From the NCBI RefSeq assembly GCF_003383615.1, contig NZ_QNUL01000033.1, positions 1 to 64,000 of the forward strand: a DNA stretch of 64,000 bases, given 5' to 3'. The translations under genes and the position numbers were made by a program. The stretch's first letter is position 1, and the number at the start of each line of letters is the position of its first letter. This DNA comes from Dyadobacter luteus. GTDB taxonomy: Bacteria > Bacteroidota > Bacteroidia > Cytophagales > Spirosomataceae. The notes beneath the pieces were generated by a model, which was not told where the DNA came from, did no database searches, and saw nothing but the letters and a program-made list of their open reading frames with translations. Below, one piece after another: positions 36,176 through 43,713 of this stretch.

Positions 36176-36351
36176 ATCCGGTCTGCACGCCCAAAGGCGG
36201 GCTGAACGGATATAGCGAGAAGTCAAAAACAAGAAGTTATAGGAGTTAGAGTCCTTCAGATGTAAAGTCTCAAATAGCTTTACCTCTCAAAATAGATAAA
36301 CAAAAACAGGTTCGGCTAAAAGCTAATAGCCAACCGCTCATAGCTAACAAC

Positions 36352-37182
36352 ATGCAAATAAGATTTGAAAGCAGTCGTAAGGAGGTTTCCCAGATGGATA
36401 CCGCAAGCTTACGTGAGAATTTTTTGATAGAAAACATTTTTGAGACTGATAAAATCTCATTTGTGTATTCCCATTACGATCGTGTAATGATCGGCGGAGC
36501 AATTCCAGCGAATGGTCCGCTGAAACTGGAAACATTTGCCTCGCTACGCGCAGAGTATTTCCTGGAACGACGCGAAATTGGCATCATCAATATCGGTGGA
36601 GACGGTCAGGTTATTGCGGATGGCGAGACCATCAATATTAGCAAACTGGGTTGTGTATATGTAGGAAAAGGAACGAAAGAGGTAACATTTACAAGTATAG
36701 ATTCCGCAAACCCGGCTGCATTTTACTTGCTTTCATCGCCAGCACACCACACCCACCCTACCCGCCACTTCTCCAAAGAAGATGCAACTCCGGTAACCGT
36801 TGGAAGTATGGAGACATCCAACCATCGTACGATCTATAAATACATTCACCTGGATGGCATCCAAAGTTGCCAGCTGGTAATGGGATTAACCGTATTGCAA
36901 ACAGGAAGCGTGTGGAACACAATGCCATCACACGTGCACGACCGCCGTATGGAAGCGTATTGCTATTTTGACGTACCTGCAGAACAACGTGTACTCCACC
37001 TGATGGGCGAACCATCCGAAACACGCCACTTATGGGTAGCCAACCGCCAGGCAATCATTTCACCACCATGGTCTGTCCACTCAGGGTGCGGAACTTCCAA
37101 CTATTCATTCATCTGGGGAATGGCCGGAGAGAATAAGGATTATACAGATATGGATCCTGTCTTGATCGGAGATTTGAGATAG
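36352..37182 (+). CDS. kduI: 5-keto-4-deoxyuronate isomerase (KduI)
   Basis: Isomerises 5-keto-4-deoxyuronate to 2,5-diketo-3-deoxygluconate, the step before KduD. 276 residues, the family length, two cupin halves. Metal ligands of the family are visible: His 194 and His 196 (PSHVHDRRMEAYCYFD), Glu 201 and His 243 (PPWSVHSGCG). The N-terminus RFESSRKEVSQMDTASLREN is also characteristic. Followed by a terminator. Confidence 0.97.
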   Translation: MQIRFESSRKEVSQMDTASLRENFLIENIFETDKISFVYSHYDRVMIGGAIPANGPLKLETFASLRAEYFLERREIGIINIGGDGQVIADGETINISKLGCVYVGKGTKEVTFTSIDSANPAAFYLLSSPAHHTHPTRHFSKEDATPVTVGSMETSNHRTIYKYIHLDGIQSCQLVMGLTVLQTGSVWNTMPSHVHDRRMEAYCYFDVPAEQRVLHLMGEPSETRHLWVANRQAIISPPWSVHSGCGTSNYSFIWGMAGENKDYTDMDPVLIGDLR

Positions 37183-37206
37183 ATTGTTTTCTTGACCTTT
37201 TTTTGG

Positions 37207-37243
37207 AAGCCGGATGAGTTTTGCGACTTGTCCGGCTTTTTTT
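37207..37243 (+). terminator. rho-independent terminator of kduI
   Basis: AAGCCGGA (37207-37214) pairs with TCCGGCTT (37231-37238), followed by a run of T to 37243. Confidence 0.85.
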
Positions 37244-37312
37244 GAGAATAGAGGTTCACCCTTCGTTTCTTATAGTTCTTCCAAGTCTCCAGACTTCGAA
37301 CTCCAAATAAAC

Positions 37313-37362
37313 TACCGTCTGTGACGGTAAACCAATCAAACTTCCAATACCGTCGCAGACGG
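37313..37362. repeat. pair of short palindromes (CCGTC-N3-GACGG), REP-like
   Basis: TACCGTCTGTGACGGTA (37313-37329) is a 7-bp stem with a 3-nt loop; CCGTCGCAGACGG (37350-37362) is a second 5-bp unit. The two are also near-inverted copies of each other (12 of 13 bases). This looks like a small REP-type element. Confidence 0.6.
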
Positions 37363-37556
37363 CAAAGCATTTCAATTCGCAGTTTTTCAAAATAACAATC
37401 ATCTCTAGCTCAACATTCGTGCATCTGTGGCAATACTCTATCTAAGTAAAATCCTAGTTTTGAGATCACCACATCCTGTCTTCAAAAACCAATAAACCGC
37501 AAACAAATCAGTGAAATGTGATATTCTGACCATTTCATAGTCCGTTTTCTGTCTCT

Positions 37557-37575
37557 GGCAACGTTCCCGACAACG
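37557..37575 (+). promoter_or_regulatory. candidate LacI-type operator upstream of the esterase-GH28 gene
   Basis: GGCAACGTTCCC (37557-37568) is identical in all 12 bases to the site before kduD, followed by a half-site-like GACAACG. It starts exactly 45 bases before the -33 box, as at the other copy. Confidence 0.7.
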
Positions 37576-37601
37576 ATTGCACAATTAAACACAATTTAAT
37601 G

Positions 37602-37633
37602 TTTGATAATTATAATTAATACCTCTAAACTCG
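37602..37633 (+). promoter_or_regulatory. promoter of the esterase-GH28 gene (-33 TTTG, -7 TAAACTCG)
   Basis: TTTG (37602-37605), 20 nt, TAAACTCG (37626-37633), mirroring the kduD promoter. The sequence between operator and start is also alignable between the two copies. Confidence 0.6.
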
Positions 37634-37641
37634 TCTTACTC

Positions 37642-37661
37642 ACCTGATTCACAAATCAGGT
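37642..37661 (+). other. 5' leader hairpin of the esterase-GH28 message
   Basis: ACCTGATT (37642-37649) pairs with AATCAGGT (37654-37661), 4-nt loop. It falls at or just after the predicted transcription start, so it could stabilise the message end. Absent from the kduD leader. Confidence 0.5.
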
Positions 37662-37695
37662 AGCTCTCATTCTCGTATTGAAATAAGTCAATTGC

Positions 37696-40032
37696 ATGAA
37701 AAAATTATTCTTACTTTCTTTTGTTATCTTCTTTGCATTCCGGCCTGCGGAAAAACAGATACAGGTATTTCTGATCGGGGATTCGACCTTATCAACCAAA
37801 AAGCCTGGCGATGCACCTGAAACCGGCTGGGGAATGGTGTTGCAGGATTATTTCGAGACAGATAAAGTAAGTGTTCAAAATCATGCACAGAATGGCAGAA
37901 GCACCAAAAGCTTTATCAATGAAGGAAGATGGACAGCCGTTTTGAAGGACCTGAAGCCCGGTGATTATGTATTCATCCAGTTTGGACATAACGACCAGAA
38001 AGACAAGGATACAACCCGCTTCACGGCTCCGAATGGAGACTATCGTAAAAACCTGATCCGCTTTGTAAAAGAAACTCAGGCGAAAGGTGGAAAAGCGGTA
38101 TTGATCACACCTGTGATGCGCAGAAGGTTTGATGAGAAAGGTGCATTTACTGACACACACGGAGAGTATCCTGCCGCTGTGAAGGCAGTTGCTTCGGAAT
38201 TGAAGGTACCGGTAATAGACTTACATACCAAAAGCGGTGAAGTGATCAAATCCATGGGTCCTGAAGCTTCCAAAGAGCTTTTCATGCATCTCGAAGGCGG
38301 CGTGTATGCCCGCGCTCCTAAAGGCTTGATCGACGACACACACTTTTCAGGTTATGGCGCTTCGGTCATGGCAGGCATCGTGGCAGACGGCATCAAAAAC
38401 CAGATTCCTGAACTGGCAAAGTCTTTGAAACATTTCGGCACGACCGACAAATACGTTTATGAATTACCGAAAGTACTGGTTCCGGCATTCAAAAAAGACA
38501 CTTTTAATATCATTCAGTACGGTGCCAAAAGCGACGGCGTACAGTTGAATTCGGTAGCCATCAACAAAGCTATTGACGACTGCTCAGCGAAAGGCGGCGG
38601 TACTGTACTTATTCCGGATGGTTTCTGGTTGAGCGGTCCTATCGTTCTAAAAAATAACGTCAATCTGCATATCTCAAAAGGTGCATTGTTACAATTCAGC
38701 GACAACTACGACGATTATCCGGTGGTAAAAACAAGCTGGGAAGGGCTGGATGCAGTTCGTTGCCAGTCGCCTATCAGCGCTACCAATGCCACTAATATCG
38801 CCATTACCGGCGGTGGAATTGTGGATGGAGCCGGACAGGTTTGGCGCGCTGTAAAAAGAGAAAAATTAACCGACGGACAATGGAAAAAACTGGTTGCTTC
38901 CGGTGGCTTAGTCGACAAGGACCAGCGTATCTGGTATCCTTCAGAAAAGTCATTATTGGGTAATAATACAAAAGGTGCGGGAAATATCGCAGCCGGTTTT
39001 AATGAAACGAACGTTGCTCCATTCAAAGATTTTCTTCGCCCGAACATGGTGCGTTTCACCAATTGCAAAAAGATTTTGCTGGATGGCGTAACCTTCCAGA
39101 ATTCTCCTGCCTGGAATATTCACCCTATGCTTTGCGAGCATATTACACTTCGCAATCTGACGGTACGCAATCCGTGGTATGCCCAGAATGGTGACGGCGT
39201 CGATCTGGAATCCTGCCGATTCGGAGTGATCGACAATTGTACATTTGATGTTGGTGACGATGGTATTTGTATCAAATCGGGACGTGATGAAGAAGGACGT
39301 AAACGTGGCGTGCCTACCGAAAATATCATTGTACAAAATTCAACCGTATTTCACGGTCACGGAGGATTTGTGATCGGAAGCGAAATGTCGGGAGGTGTGA
39401 AAAACATTTTTATCACCAATTGTAATTTCCTTGGTACCGATGTAGGACTGCGTTTCAAAACGGCACGAGGACGTGGTGGTGTGGTGGAAGACATTTTTGT
39501 TTCTGATATCAACATGACCAACATTCCAGGCGAAGCCATTCTGTTCGACATGTACTATATGGCGAAAGATCCCGTTCCGCAACTAGGAGAGAAAAACGAA
39601 TTACCCGTGATGAAGTCAGAACCTGTCAATGATGGTACACCTCAGTTCAAGAATTTCAATATCCGTAATGTGGTTGCCAAGGGTGCTGAAACAGGAATTT
39701 TGGTACGCGGACTTCCTGAAATGAGCATCAAGAATATCACCATCGAAAATGCCGTACTGCAAAGTAACAAGGGTTTTGTTTGTATTGAAGGTGAAAATAT
39801 CAACCTGAAAAATGTAACGTTGCTTACAAAAGACAAGACAGTGATGCAGATTCAGAATAGCACGAATGTGACGATGGACGGTATACAATACGCTGAAGGA
39901 CGTGATCTGCTATTGAACGTAACCGGCGACAGATCTAAATCCATCAAACTGATTAACACTGACGAAAAGAAAGCGAAAAAGGCGGTGCAGTTTGGAGGCA
40001 ACGCCAGCGAGAAGGTTTTCAGCCGAAAGTAG
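37696..40032 (+). CDS. fusion of SGNH acetylesterase (CE12-like) and GH28 polygalacturonase
   Basis: 778 residues with a signal peptide (KKLFLLSFVIFFAF). Residues about 22-255 are a rhamnogalacturonan-acetylesterase-like SGNH domain: block I FLIGDSTLS (Ser 30), block III GHNDQKDKDTTRF, block V DDTHFSGYGA. Residues about 268-765 are a GH28 right-handed beta-helix (IIQYGAKSDGVQLNSVAINK). Its catalytic motifs are NGDGVD (498-503), DD (521-522 in VGDDGICIKSG), GHGG (His 555) and RFK (586-588). It would remove acetyl groups and hydrolyse the galacturonan or rhamnogalacturonan backbone outside the cytoplasm. One chain joining both activities is notable. Confidence 0.93.
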   Translation: MKKLFLLSFVIFFAFRPAEKQIQVFLIGDSTLSTKKPGDAPETGWGMVLQDYFETDKVSVQNHAQNGRSTKSFINEGRWTAVLKDLKPGDYVFIQFGHNDQKDKDTTRFTAPNGDYRKNLIRFVKETQAKGGKAVLITPVMRRRFDEKGAFTDTHGEYPAAVKAVASELKVPVIDLHTKSGEVIKSMGPEASKELFMHLEGGVYARAPKGLIDDTHFSGYGASVMAGIVADGIKNQIPELAKSLKHFGTTDKYVYELPKVLVPAFKKDTFNIIQYGAKSDGVQLNSVAINKAIDDCSAKGGGTVLIPDGFWLSGPIVLKNNVNLHISKGALLQFSDNYDDYPVVKTSWEGLDAVRCQSPISATNATNIAITGGGIVDGAGQVWRAVKREKLTDGQWKKLVASGGLVDKDQRIWYPSEKSLLGNNTKGAGNIAAGFNETNVAPFKDFLRPNMVRFTNCKKILLDGVTFQNSPAWNIHPMLCEHITLRNLTVRNPWYAQNGDGVDLESCRFGVIDNCTFDVGDDGICIKSGRDEEGRKRGVPTENIIVQNSTVFHGHGGFVIGSEMSGGVKNIFITNCNFLGTDVGLRFKTARGRGGVVEDIFVSDINMTNIPGEAILFDMYYMAKDPVPQLGEKNELPVMKSEPVNDGTPQFKNFNIRNVVAKGAETGILVRGLPEMSIKNITIENAVLQSNKGFVCIEGENINLKNVTLLTKDKTVMQIQNSTNVTMDGIQYAEGRDLLLNVTGDRSKSIKLINTDEKKAKKAVQFGGNASEKVFSRK

Positions 40033-40083
40033 CATACTAAAAATAAGGTGGTCTTTTAGTGCCGTAGGAAAATGTCTATTGCA

Positions 40084-40221
40084 GTGCGCTGCACCTGACA
40101 AATCATCCACTGAAACCTTTTCTACAAATATTACGGCGCTCTGCGCCTTCCGGTATAAGGCGCAGAGCGCCGTAATATTTGTAGAGCAATAACGACCACA
40201 AACGACAAAGGTGCAGCGCAC
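40084..40221. repeat. nested palindromic element, REP/BIME-like
   Basis: Inner arms: 40121-40149 and 40157-40185 form a perfect 29-bp inverted repeat with a 7-nt loop, containing GGCGCTCTGCGCC. Outer arms: GTGCGCTGCACC (40084-40095) pairs perfectly with GGTGCAGCGCAC (40210-40221). It fills most of the 246-base gap between the esterase-GH28 gene and kdgF. It could also attenuate transcription, but there is no T-run. Confidence 0.85.
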
Positions 40222-40278
40222 CGTAATAAATGAGATTATGACCGAATCATCAAGATATATCAATCATAAAATTGACTT

Positions 40279-40623
40279 ATGAAATTGTTTGAAAACCAAT
40301 TCATCAACGATAATGATATTCCCTGGGAAGACCTGGGTGATGGCGTGAAGCGTAAGGTGATGTCTTATGACCAAAATGTGATGATGGTAAAAGTAGCTTT
40401 TGAAACCGGAGGAATTGGTGCTTTACACAGTCACTACCACACCCAGATGAGTTATGTAGAATCCGGCTCCTTTGAAATGACCATCGGAGAAAAAAAAGGG
40501 GTTCTCAAAGCGGGTGACGGCTATTACATTCCACCCCATGTAGTCCACGGTGCGTTATGCCTGGAAGCTGGTGTACTTATAGATGTTTTCACGCCGATGC
40601 GTGAAGATTTTGTCAAAGAATAG
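40279..40623 (+). CDS. kdgF: cupin, unsaturated uronate ring-opening enzyme KdgF
   Basis: 114 residues, a single cupin. KdgF turns 4,5-unsaturated galacturonate or glucuronate into the linear 5-keto-4-deoxyuronate that KduI uses. Metal-binding pattern: His 50, His 52 and Gln 56 in GALHSHYHTQMSY, and His 90 in PPHVVHGALC. The cupin core reads GSFEMTIGEKKGVLKAGDGYYIPP. Length, motif and place between pectinase genes support the call; small cupins can have other roles. ATG 40279. Confidence 0.88.
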   Translation: MKLFENQFINDNDIPWEDLGDGVKRKVMSYDQNVMMVKVAFETGGIGALHSHYHTQMSYVESGSFEMTIGEKKGVLKAGDGYYIPPHVVHGALCLEAGVLIDVFTPMREDFVKE

Positions 40624-40671
40624 AGAGCCATTACACGTAATCCCAAACACAGCTGTTTACATCGTCTTTTA

Positions 40672-42615
40672 ATGTTTATAATGAAAATCAATACCCCGAA
40701 CTTCAGAAGTTTTACTTTGCTGCTCTGCGGCATTTTGCTGGCTTCAGGCTCCTTTGCCCAGGATATGACTTGGTCGAGACGTATGACTGACTCATTCATT
40801 GCCCGCCACAAGGACTCCATTCTGGTTGGTAAAAACACAAAAACCAGATGGGATTATGAACAGGGATTAATGCTGAAAGCCATCGAGAAGGTATGGTACC
40901 GCACCGGCGAAGGCAAATATTTCGATTATATCCGTAAGGACATTGATCAGTATGTGAAGGATGACGGAAGCATTCGTTCTTATAAATTCGATGACTTCAA
41001 TATCGATAACATTCCTCCGGGACGTGCCTTGCTGACCTTGTATCAGCAAACGCTGCCTAATAAGGATAAATATAAAAAGGCGGCTGATTTGCTTTGGAAG
41101 CAATTGGAAGAACAACCGAGAACCAAAGAAGGTGGTTTCTGGCACAAAAAACGCTATCCGTACCAGATGTGGCTGGATGGTCTTTTCATGGGAGAGCCGT
41201 TCGCTGCTGAGTATAGCAAAATTTTCAACCATCCTGAGCATTTCGACGACATTGCAAAGCAGTTTGAGTTAATCGAAAAATATGCGGTTGATGAAAAAAC
41301 AGGGTTGGTTTACCATGCCTATGACGAAAGTCGCGAGCAGCAATGGGCAGATAAAAAAACAGGTCGATCACCTCACTTCTGGGGACGTGCTATTGGCTGG
41401 TATGCTATAGCCATTGTGGATGTACTTGAATATTTCCCTGAGAACCATCCTAAGCGTGCTCAGCTCATCAGTTACATCAAAAGACTGGCGCCGGTTCTGG
41501 CCAAATACCAGGACAAAACATCCGGCGTATGGTACCAGATCGTAGATCAGGGCAACAGAGAGGGCAACTATTTTGAAGCTTCTGCTTCATGCATGTTTGT
41601 GTATGCACTTGCAAAAGCATCACGCCTGGGATACATTCCTGACACATATGCTGCTGTTGCAAAAAAAGGTTTTGATGGTATCCTTAAAAACTTTGTGGAA
41701 GTTGAAGCAGATGGCCTGGTGAGCCTGAACAAAACTGTAAGTGTGGGCGGCTTGGGTGGAACTCCCTATCGTGATGGAACTTATGAATACTACCTGAGCG
41801 AACCGATCCGTAAAAACGATCTGAAAGGAATCGGGCCCTTCATTTTTGCAAGCATTGAAATAGAAATTGCAGCCGAAAACGCGGTTGGGAAAGGTAAAAC
41901 TGTCGGATTGGATTACCATTTCAACCGTGAGTTCAGAAAAAACCTGAATGGTCAGGAGGAGCAGTTCCATTATACATGGGAAGACAGGTTCCATTCCGGT
42001 TTCTGGCTATGGGGAAATACATTCCGTGAGCTGGGGGCCAAAACCGTTTCAGTACCTGCTGCACCTACTGCGGAAAATCTTAAAAATCTGAGCGTTTACA
42101 TCATCGTTGATCCGGATACAAAAAAGGAAACAGCTGAGCCAAATTTTGTACAAGCAAAAGATATTGCAGCGATTGAAAAATGGGTGAAAGCAGGTGGTGT
42201 ATTGGTATTGATGGCCAACGACACAGCCAACTGCGAGATCCCGCATTTCAATCAACTGGCCAAAGTATTCGGTATACAGTTCTCAAACAAAAACCGGAAT
42301 ATGGTGCAGGGAACGCAGTTCGAGCAAGGCCGACTGATGATTCCAAAGGGAGACCCTATATTTAAAACTGCTTCCAAAATATATATCAAGGAGCTTTCGC
42401 CTTTGACTTTAACAGCACCCGCAAAATCGGGACTGACAGATCAGGGCGACATTATTTTTGGTATTTCAAAATACGGCAAGGGAACCGTATTCGCGGTCGG
42501 AGATCCATGGTTGTATAATGAATATACCGACGGCCGCCGTATCGACACCAGTTTCGAAAACTTCGAGGCAGGTAAAGATCTGGCACAATGGTTACTGAAA
42601 CAGGCTTCTAAATAG
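40672..42615 (+). CDS. GH105 unsaturated rhamnogalacturonyl hydrolase with extra C-terminal domain
   Basis: 647 residues with a signal peptide (FTLLLCGILLASGSFA). ATG 40681 (fourth codon) is an equally good start. Residues about 30-430 form the (alpha/alpha)6 barrel of GH105, with the catalytic-Asp block YQMWLDGLFMGEPF (Asp 169) and WGRAIGWYAIAIVDVLEYFP, SGVWYQIVDQ, YFEASASCMFVYALA. It releases unsaturated galacturonate from the ends made by lyases. Residues about 460-647 are an extra domain of the DUF4350/GATase-like kind (NLSVYIIVDPDTKK, AIEKWVKAGGVLVLMANDT, GKGTVFAVGDPWLYNEY), without an obvious catalytic Cys. It is followed 7 bases later by the pectate lyase gene. Confidence 0.93.
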   Translation: MFIMKINTPNFRSFTLLLCGILLASGSFAQDMTWSRRMTDSFIARHKDSILVGKNTKTRWDYEQGLMLKAIEKVWYRTGEGKYFDYIRKDIDQYVKDDGSIRSYKFDDFNIDNIPPGRALLTLYQQTLPNKDKYKKAADLLWKQLEEQPRTKEGGFWHKKRYPYQMWLDGLFMGEPFAAEYSKIFNHPEHFDDIAKQFELIEKYAVDEKTGLVYHAYDESREQQWADKKTGRSPHFWGRAIGWYAIAIVDVLEYFPENHPKRAQLISYIKRLAPVLAKYQDKTSGVWYQIVDQGNREGNYFEASASCMFVYALAKASRLGYIPDTYAAVAKKGFDGILKNFVEVEADGLVSLNKTVSVGGLGGTPYRDGTYEYYLSEPIRKNDLKGIGPFIFASIEIEIAAENAVGKGKTVGLDYHFNREFRKNLNGQEEQFHYTWEDRFHSGFWLWGNTFRELGAKTVSVPAAPTAENLKNLSVYIIVDPDTKKETAEPNFVQAKDIAAIEKWVKAGGVLVLMANDTANCEIPHFNQLAKVFGIQFSNKNRNMVQGTQFEQGRLMIPKGDPIFKTASKIYIKELSPLTLTAPAKSGLTDQGDIIFGISKYGKGTVFAVGDPWLYNEYTDGRRIDTSFENFEAGKDLAQWLLKQASK

Positions 42616-42622
42616 AACTTCG

Positions 42623-43681
42623 ATGAACAGGCTTTCAACATTTTTTCTGGGAATATCTCTACTGACTGGCACCATTAATACCTTTGCCGGTCAGTCAGTT
42701 CCATTGTCTGACATAACAAAGAATGCTGTTGATTCGACGGCTGAAAAAATGTTGATCGCACAAAGAGTTTCCGGCGGCTGGCCGAAGCAAATTGACACAA
42801 AAGCATTCAATTACAATTATGCATGGAGTCCTGAATTTACTGAAAGAATTAAAATCAGCTACAACCATAAGGATGCCACGATTGACAATCATGCAACAAG
42901 CAGAGAAATCCGGCATTTGGTAAAAGCATACGAACAAACGGGAAATACCAAATACCTGAATGCTGCCGAAACCGGTATCCGCTATTTGTTAAAAATGCAG
43001 TATAAAAACGGAGGTTTTCCTCAGTTCTTCCCTGATACGAGCGGCTACCGTAAACATATTACATACAATGACGACGCCATGCTCAACGCACTTCGGGTAT
43101 TAGAGTCAGTAGCAGCAGGTAAGGCAGAATACGGGATTATTAATAAAGAACTGAAAACAGCCTCAGCATCTGCAGTAAAAGCCGGTATTGACTGCATCCT
43201 CAAAACACAAATCCGTGTGAACGGAAAACCTACAGTCTGGTGCGCGCAGCATGATCACATCACCTACAAGCCAGCCAATGCCCGTGCTTTTGAACTGGCT
43301 TCGTTCAGTGCCGGAGAGAGTGTGGATATCACCCGGTTTCTGATGGAAATTCCAAATCCTACTCCGGAAATCAAAGAAGCAATAGTTGGAGCACTAACAT
43401 GGCTGGATGCCGCAGCTATTGAAGGTTACCAGACAAAAAGAATAAAAGACGCTGCACAGCCTAAAGGGCAGGATGTGGTGTTGATGGAGGCTCCAGGCGA
43501 GCGCATCTGGGCGAGATTCTATGACCTGGAAACCGGGAAACCTTTCTTCTGCGGGCGGGATGGTATCAAGCGGGAGAAATTAAGTGAGATTGAAAATGAA
43601 AGACGGGTTGGTTACGCTTATTACGGAACCTGGCCCGCCAAACTGCTATCCAAAAAACAGGGAGAATGGCAGCCCAAATAA
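42623..43681 (+). CDS. pectate lyase, family PL10
   Basis: 352 residues with a signal peptide (LSTFFLGISLLTGTINTFAG). Cleaves polygalacturonate by beta-elimination with Ca. PL10 blocks are clear: ATIDNHATSREIRHLVKAY (about 84-102), LLKMQYKNGGFPQFFPD (about 125-141), ITYNDDAMLNALRVL, KPTVWCAQHDHITYKPANAR, and ERIWARFYDLETGKPFFCGR, followed by DGIKRE. It produces the unsaturated ends that GH105 and KdgF then process. Tight spacing on both sides (7 and 32 bases) places it in an operon with GH105 and uxaB. Confidence 0.95.
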   Translation: MNRLSTFFLGISLLTGTINTFAGQSVPLSDITKNAVDSTAEKMLIAQRVSGGWPKQIDTKAFNYNYAWSPEFTERIKISYNHKDATIDNHATSREIRHLVKAYEQTGNTKYLNAAETGIRYLLKMQYKNGGFPQFFPDTSGYRKHITYNDDAMLNALRVLESVAAGKAEYGIINKELKTASASAVKAGIDCILKTQIRVNGKPTVWCAQHDHITYKPANARAFELASFSAGESVDITRFLMEIPNPTPEIKEAIVGALTWLDAAAIEGYQTKRIKDAAQPKGQDVVLMEAPGERIWARFYDLETGKPFFCGRDGIKREKLSEIENERRVGYAYYGTWPAKLLSKKQGEWQPK

Positions 43682-43713
43682 ATCAAAATATACACCTATG
43701 ACCGGATGTGCGT

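Larger units (their letters stand above)
37183..37695 (+). other. 513-base spacer before the esterase-GH28 gene
   Basis: Contains, in order, the kduI terminator, two short CCGTC/GACGG palindromes, an unassigned stretch (37363-37556), a candidate operator, a promoter and a leader hairpin. No gene is convincing here. Confidence 0.6.

Noticed and set aside
40033..40278. Simple terminator after the esterase-GH28 gene
   Set aside because: The stem is far too long, has a second outer stem and no T-run; a REP-like element explains it better.
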